DNA from: Trichostrongylus colubriformis
Taxonomy: Eukaryota > Nematoda > Chromadorea > Rhabditida > Trichostrongylidae
Assembly: GCA_963978905.1 (NCBI GenBank)
Contig: OZ022259.1
Coordinates: forward strand, 11,718,001 to 11,782,000
Length of the DNA stretch: 64,000 nucleotides
Direction of reading: 5' to 3'
Positions 46,080 through 57,489 of the stretch are shown piece after piece. The notes beneath the pieces were generated by a model. That model was not told the DNA's origin. It saw only the letters and a list, made by a program, of their open reading frames with translations, and ran no database searches. How positions within the stretch are numbered: position 1 is the stretch's first letter; every line of letters starts with the position of its first letter. A program made the position numbers and the translations under genes.

Positions 46080-46930
46080 AATATACCAGCTGAACATCGC
46101 ACAGTACTGCGCGAATCACATGGTGGAATTTGCAATGTGGAAATAGCCAATGTGGCAACCGATAACAAAGTGTCCATGTCGTATATCCACACTGTGATAG
46201 GCGCAGTAGTGAGCGCTAGTTCAACTTGTATCTGCAAACAGCCGATATTTTTTGGGATTGCACGCAGTTCTGCGGTCCAGACATTCCTTCCTAATATCGG
46301 AGTTCTAACCGTGCTCACTTGCTAGTACTTAAAGGCTGTGGTAGGGGTAATGATTCGTTGCAGTCTTTGATACTGACTGGTGGATGTGTGCACCACGAAA
46401 GCTTTCACGTCAAGCACCACGTCATTTCGATCGATACGGCTCTAACACGATACGATAAGTATCATTCTATTATCAAGCTCATTGCTCTACACCTCAGTAA
46501 TCTCTCAGCAAAGTCGACCCTGGGAGGCGGGCTGCCATAAGAAAAGGCGGCTTGCTCTGATGAGGCCGCCTTCGACACAGCTCAAGGGGCCCCTTTTCGC
46601 GGGGGATTTCGCCATACATAGGCCTTTCAGACCCGTACTTTTTCAGTGAGTGACTCCTTTTGAGATTCCTTGTCACACGCATTACCCCTATCACTGTCCT
46701 TAAGTGCTCAAGCTTTACTGTTGGCTGATAATCAGTAGCCTACTACTGCGTATCACGTCTGCCACCTTTCGTAAGTCATTATGATTCAGGTGTCAACGCT
46801 TTTTTGCAATTGCCAATGGATCAGGAAGAAATTCGTTGATTCCTTTATTTTGACACTATGCCTGTAGTGGTCACTTCTTGGGATTTGAATAGTATAGAGT
46901 CAAATATTTTAGATCGATCGCATCTTTTGA
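46080..46930 (+). repeat. Unsplit relative of the repeat interrupted at 31-34 kb
   Basis: GCACAGTACTGCGCGAATCA…ATGGTGGAATTTGCAATGTGG… runs through the position where the 31-34 kb copy carries the RTE. Similarity continues to about 46330 and again around 46865-46920. Non-coding. Confidence 0.7.
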
Positions 46931-46989
46931 TATCTATCTGTCGCTCAATGAACCCCTAATACTTATATAGTAGAACCACTTTTTAGTTA

Positions 46990-47230
46990 TCCATAGGGAG
47001 CGTTTATAGTTTTGGAGTTTGCAGGATTGCAGAATTGCGGAATTCGCAGATAAGATTAGACAGGATCGACTGGGAGTACTGCGAAATTAGCGAAATGTGC
47101 ATAGAAGAACAGATACGTATCGATCGGGGGAATTGTGGAATTTGCGGAAATGCAAAATCGTGGAATTTGCGGAATCGTGGGTTTAGCGGAAATGAAGACA
47201 CTTCCTGTAGTTTCTCTAATCCTTCCTAGC
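46990..47230 (+). repeat. Degenerate GGAATTTGCGG repeats
   Basis: Short imperfect units such as GGAATTCGCAG, GGAATTTGCGG and GAATTGCGG recur. Low-complexity sequence before the exon at 47474. Confidence 0.45.
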
Positions 47231-47473
47231 ATGGCTTTCCGTTAGGACGGTAGAGTATCCGCACAAACGTTGGTCAGGTCCGGAAAGGAGCGTTTCGCAG
47301 TGCAAACGCTAGACGCTTGACGCTTTGGATCTATTACATTAGGCAGGCTTTTGGTAAACTTCCATTGAAAATCAGATGCGAATGCGCTACACGATGTACT
47401 CGAATAATGCAATAGGGAACTTTATCGCCACAATTTATGTACTTGTGACACTGTTTTTAATGCTTATTTGTAG

Positions 47474-50400
47474 CCTCGCCCACCGCCACCAACGACAACT
47501 AACTCTGCAAAGCGTTTGACAAAGATAGGTAGACGTGAGGCAAGAATGAATCCAGTTCCTATGAAGGACAAGCGAAAATCGGTAAATGCTCCGGCTCCGC
47601 GACCTAAACCATTGGTAAGTTTACCTTTCAATTCCCTTCAATGGTTATCGGTCATGGATAGACATAAAAAATCGCGATCTCAGTTCCCATCACTCATCGA
47701 GTTCTTAATTTGGTTACGTAAACTCGTTCAAGGTAGTTCTCTTTCTCGGATTGGTGCCTGATGCCCCATTGACGCTGAAAGGAACGAACATCACCGAATG
47801 CTTCAGCTATGTGTACCTAGGTCGGGAAGTCAGTATAATGAACGAGTACTGAAGCTGAGCAGGAGTAAAAGAGTGGTTTGGGAAGCCTCTAAAACCATCG
47901 AGTACCCTAACATACGCCTCAGAGACTGACTCTACGTAAGCAGTAGGGGCATACGGTCGACTTCATCCAACGCGCCATCGAAAGGACGGTGCTCTGAGTA
48001 TCCCGATGCACGCAAGTGCAGAAGGGAATCCGAACATGTCATGCGATATCGCGATGACCGTTGGACCAGAGTGTTCCCCGACTGGATCCCTTGGGACGTC
48101 AAACGAACACTTGCACGACCGCCGACCCGATGGTCAGACTTCTTCACAAAAACTCCGTGCGAAGAAAATGAGATGCTGCGTGTCCTTTGAGCCAAAATGG
48201 TTCATTGGATTACTTTAGCTCGCAGGAGACGAATGGAGACGTTACTGGCGCCGCTCGAGCTCTCGATGAGCAACGGGACGACAGGTGATACAGGTGATTA
48301 ACCCCTATCCGCCACCTGGCGTTATGCCACGTAGCCCTTCCACCCGATGGCTCCAGATTCTTAGCGGAAGAGGCCCTCGGTGAACGAAATCCATGGTCGA
48401 TATTTTCACTCTGGCAATGGGGAAAGTGTGGAGTTACCATGGGTACATAATTTTTTTCATTGGCAGGAAAAAGTATTAGGTTGTACCGAAAGTCTTATAG
48501 GGTTTTTCAAAAATATCAATAAATATCGTTCACTTCGAGGCAAATCCAGGCGATTCAGGAATGCAGTAGAACCTTGTCTAAGCTTCTAGCAAGGTATATA
48601 ATGATCTACAAGATTCCTTGGAGAAAGCTACAATGCTCAGCCGATACCCACCAAACACGCGGTGTCATCTACTGTGAGTGGTCTCGCGGTACCAAAGCGA
48701 CAAAATCTTGCGACTCCATCAACACTGCATTGGGCAAGGGATGTGTGAGCTACGGCGAGATCGACATGGAGGGCAAACCACGCACTGGACTTTGCCACTT
48801 CTAGGACGCGGATGGAATTCTTTCCTACGAGGTATTGGTAGAAGGCGAGACCTAGGTCACCGCTGCCTTATACATCCGCCAGCTTCAGCAGCTCACCCAG
48901 AAAAGCGCCGGCCAGTCCAAGCTACAGGAGTTTGGCCGGGATATCCTGCCCCACCCGCCTTACTCTCCAGACATAGCCCCTTTTGGCTATCAACTTTCCC
49001 ATCCTCTGAAATCCTTCCTGGACCCAGAGCTCTGGGAGAAGGGAATCAACGATCTACCTATGTGGTGGTGGAATGTGGTTTATAATAATTGTGCATTGTT
49101 GCCTACTTGTCCTTTGTTGGAATAAATAATAATAATAAGTGATGATCGAAAAAATCTTACAAGATTTTTAGTACAACCTAATAGCTAACAATTAGCCTGA
49201 AAACCATTTCAAGGCGTACATTATAGGCATCTATTACTGCAAATCTCTCACCTGGTAGTTCGATTATCTTTGCATATCGCATTCTCTTCGCACGGCAAAG
49301 CGAATGGCTTGCGCCTGTGACAGGGCAGAACACTGATAATTAGATGGGCTAGAAACTGACGGTCAGGCATGCTGAAAGCGTTTATTGTACAGGGGGTGCC
49401 AAAAAAAAAAAGTAATTTTGTCTCGTCCACTTTCACCCCACTTTAGTCGTACTACAGCAAATTCTGTTGAGGTATTTTCATCCCCAGATTCAAGAGCAGA
49501 CCTCACTCTATCACTATACTCCGTGGCAGCCTTCTGCACGAGCAGGAACGGGAGCGAGGAAATAGTGAACAAGATGTGTCACCTCAACTGAGCAAAATCG
49601 GAAATTTCGTCGCCCTCGTTCACAACCTTGCTGGGGTCCGTCCACTCTGGGTACCTAAGGGGATTCATACTGGGAGGTGTTCTTTAGGATCCCGTTTTTT
49701 CCGGGCTCCCAGCGCCCTTAGTTTCCAAGAGCCAAAACGTGCACTTACCACTGAAACCCCTCCGGAGGCGGATTTGGGCATGAAAATGATACTTCGGATC
49801 ATAACAGCCTTGTCCAAGCAGCAGGGGCTCTGTGACTTCTATGAACCGAAGGGCCAATCCTTAGGAAGCTTCCCACAAAAGACCTACCATGGAACCCGGC
49901 TCCACTGTTTTAAGGGGACCTTGATACCGTGGGTGCTCCGAAGCCCGACTGCGCCGCTAAAAGGTTCTATATTTTTATGAAAATGAAAGTAGTGAGTCTC
50001 AGCTTGTTCCTGCTTTTAGAGGAACATTTCGGGAATATTTTGCCCCAATACTTTCATTTCTTTCGTTTCCCTATGTTTTATATAATTGGGAGATGTGAAC
50101 CGTGGGCAAAATTACTTTTTTTTTGGCACCCCCTGTATATGCAGGGGTTTCCGAATCAAAATCGAAAACTGAGAAGTGTGAGATGCACATCAGAAATGCT
50201 GGTGCTGCATTACACGATATAATCATACAGCTCGGCAAGATGCCATAAAAATCTGCAGAGCTTCGAAATCCGTGATAACCAAAACGCTTGAATGGAGCTA
50301 TTGTATTATTTCATGTGGATTTCGTGAAATACATGAAATCATGAATAGGAACAGTAGTTCCACTCAGATGCTTTCAGTAATCACAGAATTGAAGTTCTTT

Positions 50401-53125
50401 TTGCGTTCTTACGATTTATACATGTTTGGTTTTAGGTAACAGCATCATGTCCAACGTCATCGCATTCTCCACTGGTTACTGAGGCCTTATCTCTCGCTAC
50501 TTCGAAAGGTTTGCGAGGAGGCTACATCGAGTTCATGCGCTCGAACACTGATGAAAGTATCAAACGAGCATTGTGAGTTGGCGATATCTTCTCAAGGGTT
50601 CAAGTGTGTATTCTGCGAAGAATGGGCTAAACAATTCGGATGAAACCCATATGGCATGAATGATGCGCGTGGTGCTGTACACCATTCAAAGTGGTGTTCG
50701 TAAACATCCTCACTCCTAGGGCTTATGCGGTTTCGCTGTCCAAAAATTTGGTCGTAAGTGATAGCGGGATAGGTGATATGTTTACTGAATTGGTCCTATC
50801 CGTTTGAGCACCGACCATTCGCGGATCAATTTAGCCCGTAGGGGAGAGCGTTCTAGAATCAAGATGAAAAGGAACCACTTTTTTCCAAGATTTCGCGCAA
50901 TCTAATCGCCACACCTTTGTTCGTTGGGTTGTTTATACATAGCTTTGATGGCGCACAATACTGTATGGTAACCTAACTGTACGCACAATCCAGCGTGATA
51001 ATGTAGAAATGCAAATAGATTCAATCTTTCCTCGCAGTGATTGTAAATAATCCCCTATTGCACCCCGTACGATGCGCACGTGCTGTGCACCAGCGATTCT
51101 GTATTAGTAAGGGACTTCGCTTGAGAAGAAACCTCGGAAACAGTTACTGTCTAAAATATCCTTTTACATATTATCCGCTAAGTATGTCTGTCCGTCCATG
51201 TATGTGTCTGTTTGTCACGAAATTCATATTTCAAGTCGCAGCAAAGCTGGAACCTTGATTCTGCAGGTCAGGTGATGTGGGGGTTTGCACGGGTACACTA
51301 ATGAGGGGGGGGGGGGGTGGGGGAGCGTTCCTGATAACAACTGATGAGGGCTGGTAAAAAGCGGCAAGGAGCGAACGCGCTAAATCCGTTTCGCCTTTCG
51401 CGTCGATCCTAGAGCGCCGACTTTCATAGGTGTTTTGAGGGGTGGGACGGGGACATTAATAGTGAGTGATCCAGACTGGTAACAGTTGATAAGATTCGAT
51501 AAGGAGCGTCAAAATTGACGGGATTGACGATGTTGCATTGACACTAACAGGACCTGCAAGGGATGAGAAGGGGACATCAACTGCGATGAAGTGATCCAAA
51601 GCAGTAAAGGCTGATGAGGGCCGATAAGTAGCGTCAGAAAATGTGTGCCATCAAATAGAAAGTGGATACCGACTGAAGGCGATCCAAAGCGATGTCATTT
51701 ATAAAGGATGATAAGAAGAGACAGTGGGAAAGTGCTACCAAAGGTGTTGAGTTCACAATATCCTGATTTTTTTAATTATTATGAGGTGAACTACTCCAGA
51801 ATTTGTTTGCAACATGAGGAAAAGTGTGTCGTCATCTTAGGCGTATTTGGGGTCTTTCGAAGCCAGGGCAGGATTTTTGAAGATATTTTCCATATTCTGA
51901 CTACTCTGACTCATTTCCACTTGTTTTCCACAACTTCTGTAAGAGGTGGCTGCTTCGGCAGTGTGGCATGGGTGGAGGAGGCAGGGTGGCATGGGTACAG
52001 GAGGCAGTGTGGCATGGGTGGCAGTGCAAAGGTGACGCAGCCACCTCTTACAGAAGTTGTAGAAAACAAGTGGAAATGAGACAGAGTAGTCAGAATATGG
52101 AAAATATCTTCAAAATCCTTCCCTGGCTTCGAAAGACCCCAAATACGTCTGAAGACGACATACTTTTCTTCATGTCGCAAACAAATTTTGGAGTAGTTCA
52201 CCTCATAATAATTAAAAAAAACAGGATATTGTGATTGTGAACTCAAAACCTTTAATAGCACTTTCCCTCTGTCTCTTCTTATCATCCTTTATAACTGACA
52301 TCGCTTTGGATCGCCTTCAGTCGGTATCCACTTTCTATTTGATGGCACACATCTTCTGACGCTACTTATCGGCCCTCATCAGCCTTTACTGCTTCGGATC
52401 ACTCCATCCCTTCTCATCCCTTGCAGGTCCTGTTAGTGTCAATGCAACATCGTCAATCCCGTCAATCCAAAAGCCGCAACGCATTTGCTGGCGCATGTTC
52501 CAACGCTCTTTATCAGCCGCTATCAGGGGGTAGCGGGACGGATCATTCTCCATCAGCGTTCCAGTGTCCGCCATATCATACACAAATTTAAGGATCACAC
52601 CTTCGCTGCGACACGAGATATGAATTTCCGGTCAAACAACTACGCACACAAGCACACTCACAGCAACAAACGCACATAGTCGATCGTATATTGTAGGAAT
52701 TGTTCTGATGCAGGAATTCGAGGTAGTTATGGTCTTCATTTGCAAACTAGAGCGCAGTTGTAGAACCTACTGATTTACGAAGAACTAAGACCTCATCCAT
52801 GGGCATAGTAAATAAACAGGCTAATTTTTGTGGTACATGCTATACATTTTCAGTGAGGAGGTTAAGAAAGAGTTGACTAATCGACAGTCATTTCTCAAAT
52901 CGGCAACGTCTGTGGTTCGATACCTTCAAGCAGCTCGCATTTTGGTACTTTTCTTTTGAATCTCATCAGATCTCCTTCTGAAGTGTCCTTGTAGTTTTCT
53001 GTTGTGTAGCTTTCTATTATACTTTTAGTACAACAGATTAGATTGGCCGAGTCGAAGGAAATACGAGATGATCGCGAGAGATCGTGCTAGGTCGGAGCAT
53101 AGAGCAGAACTTCTCAAAAAAGGAG
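47474..53125 (+). CDS. Four exons of a host gene with transposon-filled introns
   Basis: Exons 47474-47614, 50436-50572, 52854-52944 and 53029-53125 join in consistent phase (0, 2, 0) and leave phase 1. Signals are good: donors TTG|GTAAGT and ATT|GTGAGT, acceptors TTTGGTTTTAG and CATTTTCAG. The predicted 155-residue piece is proline-rich and basic at first (PRPPPPTTTNSAKR, DKRKSVNAPAPRPKP), then EALSLATSKGLRGGYIEF, then a charged, helical stretch (FEEVKKELTNRQSFLK, WPSRRKYEMIARDRARSEHR). It looks cytoplasmic, with no membrane segment. Intron 1 (2.8 kb) contains an RTE fragment, a mariner and a 746-bp element; intron 2 (2.3 kb) contains a 1.5-kb foldback. Upstream exons may be those at 40.9-41.3 kb. 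Family not recognised. Confidence 0.75.
47745..48296 (+). mobile_element. RTE-type LINE, 3' fragment (copy D)
   Basis: The plus strand reads DAPLTLKGTNITECFSYVYL, then across frameshifts [20 protein letters not shown] and RPPTRWSDFFTKT, and ends with the family tail CAGGTGATACAGGTGATT. The 5' part is absent. It lies within intron 1 of the host gene. Confidence 0.9.
48297..48405 (-). mobile_element. RTE 5'-end fragment in reverse orientation
   Basis: CCCCTATCCGCCACCTGG, CACGTAGCC and GCCCTCGGTGAACGAAATCC match 34290-34380, which is the 5' end of the RTE at 31-34 kb and lies there antisense to its coding strand. Here the block follows directly after the 3' tail of copy D, so a minus-strand 5' fragment is joined to a plus-strand 3' end. 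Confidence 0.75.
48476..49181 (+). mobile_element. Internally deleted mariner
   Basis: 706 bp, TA on both sides, ends TTAGGTTGTACCGAAAGTC and a partial complement (TTTTAGTACAACCTAA). The plus strand reads TRGVIYCEWSRGTKATKSCD (N-terminal helix-turn-helix), then YEVLVEGET and LYIRQLQQL, then LPHPPYSPDIAPFGYQL, GINDLPMWWWNVVYNN and a stop. The region with the HDNARPH block is missing, so it is a deletion derivative. It lies in intron 1 of the host gene. Confidence 0.85.
49390..50135. mobile_element. 746-bp TA-flanked element, CAGGGGGTGCC family
   Basis: The ends CAGGGGGTGCCAAAAA and TTTTTGGCACCCCCTG flank a body with no transposase motif; both sides carry TA. The body aligns with the longer element at 60914-62043. 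Probably a non-autonomous Tc1/mariner-type element. Confidence 0.85.
50138..50435. other. Intron sequence
   Basis: Between the transposon and exon 50436; nothing recognised. Confidence 0.4.
51165..52695. mobile_element. 1.5-kb foldback with minisatellite loop
   Basis: Left 51165-51950 pairs with right 52695-52040: CGTCAATCCCGTCAAT-type, ACTAACAGGACCTGCAAGGG, GCGATGTCA, ACAATATCCTGATTTTTTTA and CACTTGTTTTC each occur with their complements in mirrored order. The loop (about 51955-52035) has three units of GTGTGGCATGGG with spacers. Poly-G lies at 51305-51318 in the left arm. Relatives are at 22.7-23.1 and 62.0-62.5 kb. It sits wholly in intron 2 of the host gene. No transposase. Confidence 0.85.
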
Positions 53126-53179
53126 GTACGCTCCTCTGAATGTATTTTTGGAATCTGTGTAGACGTCATTGGCTGCCTG

Positions 53180-53417
53180 TGGTGTGTACCCTTATACAGG
53201 ATTTCGCACGCGGCATGTCGCAAGCGAAGCAATGCGGACGAGCTAAAGGCGCCACGTTGTTTGGTCCCGAAGCAATTACAAGTCGGCTGCGTATCGCGCC
53301 CTTAGCATTACCGTGTAACCGTTCTTAGACCCAACTACCGCGACGCGCATAGCTCGCTCACACTGCGTCGGATCCGCTCGTCTTCGTGCGAAATCCTGAC
53401 GTAAAGGTACACACCCG
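53180..53417. mobile_element. 238-bp MITE related to the 37.6 kb element
   Basis: GGTGTGTACCCTTAT…GGATTTCGCAC faces GTGCGAAATCC…GTACACACCC. The ends match those of 37622-38506, but the body is short and different. Confidence 0.8.
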
Positions 53418-53582
53418 ACTGCTTGAACAGCAGCACTGTTTCAACAGTTTTGGTACGCGTATTCTTTTTTGGAAACATTGTGATCAGTTTGAGATTCGGA
53501 GCAGATACCACTTTCTCACATGGATTCGTACTGGCTGTGGTCGTAACTAGGATGTAGCACCGTGATACATGATATTATTATA

Positions 53583-54911
53583 TTGGGTTGGGGAATAAGT
53601 CCTTGCGGTTTTTTTCAACCCCGTTTTTCACATTGTTTCCCCCATCTTTCGACAAAGCTTATGCATATTTTCGATAGAGCTTTTTTTGCTCTATAAAATG
53701 ATACTATCTGGTTTTGGATTCCTTCGACTACCCAACATTTATGAGGTTTGGAAATGAAGTAAGCTAAAGTCAAAAATTTGGCACTTGCGCACCTCATTTT
53801 TCTCGCCTACCATCAAGACCAAAAACTGTTTGTGTATATATTTTGATAGAGCTTTTCCAGCTCTACAGAATGGCACTACCCTTTATTTGAATGGCTCGAC
53901 TTTTTCTTGTTTTTAAAACTCACAAATGCAGTACTCGCACAAGTGTGCGCTTTCATTACCTTTTTTTCCTCGCCTACCATCGAGATTGAAGAGGATGTGC
54001 AGATACACATTCGATACAGCTTTTTTTGCTAGACAAGATGATACCACTCTTCTTTTGTATCCTGTCATATTTTACCATTTAAATAAGTTTCCACCTGTTT
54101 TTCAATTGAAAATTGCGTAGCGGAAATGAATTTTTCTGACGAAGCGTTTTATATGGTTCGATAGAGCTCTTTTCGCTCTACAAGATAGTGCTTTCGGTTT
54201 TTGTTAGAATTAGTTTTTTCCATTTTTTAGATCATTTAAAAGTCGACGAAATCGAGCATTTTTGACACATTTAATTGAAAATGCTCGATTTCGTCGACTT
54301 TTAAATGATTGTAGAGCGAAAAGAGCTCTATCGAACCATATAAAACACTTTGTCAGAAAAATTCATTTCCACTACGCAATTTTCAATTGAAAAACAGGTG
54401 GAAACTTATTTCTAAATGGTAAAATATGACAGGATACAAAAGAAGAGTGGTATCATCTTGTAGAGCAAAAAAAGCTGTATCGAATGTGTATCTGCACATC
54501 CTCTTCAATCTCGATGGTAGGCGAGGAAAAGAAGCTAATGAAAGCGCACACTTGTGCGAGTACTGCATTTGTGAGTTTTAAAAACAAGAAAAAGTCGAGC
54601 CATTCAAATAAAGGGTAGTGCCATTCTGTAGAGCTGGAAAAGCTCTATCAAAATATATACACAAACAGTTTTTGGTCTTGATGGTAGGCGAGAAAAATGA
54701 GGTGCGCAAAAGCCAAATTTTTGACTTTAGCTTACTTCATTTCCAAACCTCATAAATGTTGGGTAGTCGAAGGAATCCAAAACCAGATAGTATCATTTTA
54801 TAGAGCAAAAAAAGCTCTATCGAAAATATGCATAAGCTTTGTCGAAAGATGGGGGAAACAATGTGAAAAACGGGGTTGAAAAAAACCGCAAGGACTTATT
54901 CCCCAACCCAA
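53583..54911. mobile_element. 1.33-kb palindrome of tandem hairpin units
   Basis: TA-flanked; the ends TTGGGTTGGGGAATAAGT and complement are mariner-like. The arms of about 640 bp are nearly identical and face each other around TTGACACATTTAATTGA (about 54262-54278). Each arm consists of about four imperfect units 145-170 bp apart, each with a small hairpin of the type TAGAGCTTTTTTTGCTCTA followed by a T-rich stretch; CTCGCCTACCATC recurs too. A minus/plus frame at the outer end (FVERWGKQCEKRG then stop near the TIR) is faintly like a mariner C-terminus. The left arm has about 45 bp extra near 54190-54230. Confidence 0.85.
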
Positions 54912-54929
54912 TACTTATTATATTACTAC

Positions 54930-54943
54930 TTTCGACCACCTAA
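54930..54943 (-). repeat. Orphan mariner end
   Basis: CTTTCGACCACCTAATA, the reverse complement of the left end of the next element, followed by TACGTAAGTAATACGTAAGTAT. It may be a leftover of an inverted, mostly deleted copy. Confidence 0.6.
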
Positions 54944-54964
54944 TACGTAAGTAATACGTAAGTA

Positions 54965-55798
54965 TTAGGTGGTCGAAAAAGTTTTCGTTTTATAAATACG
55001 CGCTTTTTCCCTCCAAACTGCTTTCCAGCACACACGCATCTTTAGGCATCATTGTCTTTCATCTCCCGGATAACCTTTTTCGGCAAAATATATCAGAGAG
55101 TACTTTCGGGGCATTCTACTATATAACTTCAAATATGACCTCCGGCAACCGAATCCAGTTCGTTTAAACGCTGCATTCTAAGAGGGTTCAATGTCTGAAC
55201 TTGTGGCACAACTTTGGTTCAAACGCTTTCGAGAAGGCATTTACATAGTCAAAGATTCTGACAGCTCCGGACCCCCATCGGAGGTCGACAACGAACGATT
55301 GCGGGTGCTGGCTCGCACCACTATACTAACAGCAGGCCTATACTGTCAGCAGCCGTATAGTCCGGTCGCGAAAATCACAGAGAAACCTCCGAACCATGAT
55401 ACGATTCCTTTCCTACATGATAATGCTCGCCCTAATATTGTAAAAGTGACTCGCCAAAAAACTCTCAAGCTTGAATAGGAATTGCTACCCCATCCACTTT
55501 ATAGCAATAATCTTGCTCCATCGGATGATCACCTTTCCTTCTCAATCTAACACCATTCAAAGAAAAATCTTCGATAATGAAGATGACATGGAACGGTACG
55601 GTAACGGAACGGTATTGTGCAAATTTTTGAATCAAAGCCTGAATAGTTTCATGCGGATGGCATAGCAAATTTGCCTGAAAGATAGCGAAGGGTGGTAGAA
55701 CAAGATGGTGATTACCCTGTTTCGTAGTATGCTCTGTGTTTCGTAATAAAGCGTAAAAATGAATAGCTTTAAAAAACGAAACTCTTTCGACAACCTAA
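54965..55798 (+). mobile_element. Mariner element, 834 bp, inactive
   Basis: TA-flanked with TIRs TTAGGTGGTCGAAAAAG and complement. The plus strand reads AQLWFKRFREG and VDNERLRVLAR (N-terminal domain), then PFLHDNARPNIVKVTRQKTL (catalytic region; the usual H after RP is N), LLPHPLYSNNLAPSDDH across a stop, and a C-terminal FLNQSLNSF region with a shift. The block between the two domains is deleted and several stops occur. It shares flank sequence (CTGCTTTCCAGC, CATCTCCCGGATAACC) with the foldbacks at 25.6 and 38.7-40.4 kb. Confidence 0.85.
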
Positions 55799-55802
55799 TA
55801 TA

Positions 55803-56511
55803 TTGGGTCGTTCGTGAAGTTTTTGCGGTTTCGAATATGGCACTCTCTGAATTTTTTTTTGGTTCTTTCCTATGGTTTCCTACACTATTGAAGCTGCTTC
55901 TAGGTCTATTCGATCATAGTGACGTTTATGCCATAAAATAAATTTGGAATTTTTTCGAACGTCTTCGATTCAAAACGGACAAACAACCTCCACACCATTT
56001 CTCGTACATCTTTCTCCGGCTCACAACCAGCCCATTTCTAAACCGCATCGTGACATACGATGAGAACCGTTTCTGTAGGGCAATTGTCGACGATCGGCAC
56101 GATGGTTGGCCAAGGTCAAACTCGTAGCGGTAAGCGTCGTCAGCATAGTGATGGTATGGTGGTCTGCGGTTGCTGTTATCCACCATAGCTTCATGGATCC
56201 CGGCGAAAGGATCACGGCTGCATAGTGCTGTGAGAAGCTCGCGAGATGCAATGCAAACTACAGATCATAAGCTTGTGGTTGGCTGAGATGATGAACCTAT
56301 TTTCCTTCACGGTACCCCATAATATCCCTATGTTGCACTAGAAACCCCAAAAAGTCGAATGGGCGGGGATATGAATCCCATGCAATAGGTAAGCAAGCCT
56401 ATTTGCTGATTCTTATTGTCCTTATGTCGATTAGTAAAATTTTGTATGAGCCAAGATATGCGCATCCGAATTTGAAGGCCGCAAACCACAAGAACTTCCC
56501 AAGCGACCTAA
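55803..56511 (+). mobile_element. Mariner element, 709 bp, inactive
   Basis: Ends TTGGGTCGTTCGTGAAG and GACCTAA-type complement, with TA on both sides. On the plus strand it reads FLNRIVTYDENRF (first catalytic region), RRSARWLAK, then MVWWSAVAVIHHSFMDPGER and EKLARCNAN, across frameshifts and a stop. The HDN and PPYSPDL regions are missing. Its left TA directly follows the right TA of the preceding mariner. Confidence 0.85.
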
Positions 56512-56899
56512 TAGAACTCGTAAAGTGAAGTGATCTGAAAAAAAAACCGTTTCACTGTACTCCAAGATTGCTCTATTAATTCGAAGACTTTATGAACTTA
56601 TGAGAAAAAGTTACATTCCGAAAAAGCACCTTTTTTGTCAATCTGAGGAGCAAATCATTTAAGTCGATCTCATGATGACGTGTTCCGATTTTCGGTTTTC
56701 ATGCGAAATCAGTCAGAAGTTTCGTCACAAGCTAATGGACTTGTCCTACACAAAAATTCACAGGGTAGCTTAATATCCGAGGCAGTATTTCCATTTCGGG
56801 CATGACGTCTAATACTTGGTAGCTTGATCTGGGCAGTGAAGGATTGGCTAGTTGAGACCAAAGGCACAGTTCACCATGATTTCACTACCTTGGCCCCCT

Positions 56900-57315
56900 C
56901 CGCAAGTATTTAGCCACTCCCACAACTGAAAACGAGTATACTTGCATTGGCCACCGTCTCAAGATAGCCAAATCCCATCATGGATTTGACCAGCGCATCA
57001 GCGGTGGGAATCACTTGGCAGAATTCTCGACTAATCTGACCCCCCTCTCCTCCCCCTCCCGAATACCATTTCTTCAAACGTCTCGACAGTTTTCTTTGAG
57101 ATAGGCGCTTCAATACAGAACGACATTTATCAAATTCGTCGCCATAATATACAAATAGTTTTAGGCACCGGAATAAGCAGGCTCGTGTGCGATTCTCAAA
57201 AATCTGCTGATTCTCTATGGTTTTTTGATTCGAGTGATAGAAATTTGTATGAGCCGAGATATGCGCATTTGAGATTAGAGTTTGAAAGCTGCATGAACTT
57301 TCGAACGACCTCATG
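56900..57315 (+). pseudogene. 3' part of a mariner of the 55.8 kb family
   Basis: The plus strand reads YHFFKRLDSFL, RRFNTERHLSNS, then LGTGISRLV and SLWFFD, corresponding to the mariner C-terminus after PPYSPDL. The tail (TTGTATGAGCCGAGATATGC, GAACTTTCGAACGACCT) matches the 3' end at 56440-56511. The 5' part is missing or unrecognisable in 56512-56900. Confidence 0.7.
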
Positions 57316-57489
57316 TTTTAGCGGTCCTTCACTGATTCATTCGTGATACATGCGTAGATGCGCTATAATTTTACCAAGGCCAAACACAATCAAAAACATT
57401 GTACACACAAGTAGGAATTTCTTCAAGTTTGATCTCGTGCCTGATTATGCGCGCAGAAACCCACTGCGCGTATTTTCACACGGAACGAG

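Noticed and set aside
47613..50435. Possibility that the RTE, mariner and 746-bp sequences are exons of the host gene
   Set aside because: Each has its own element ends or family motifs and is broken by stops; they are intronic insertions.
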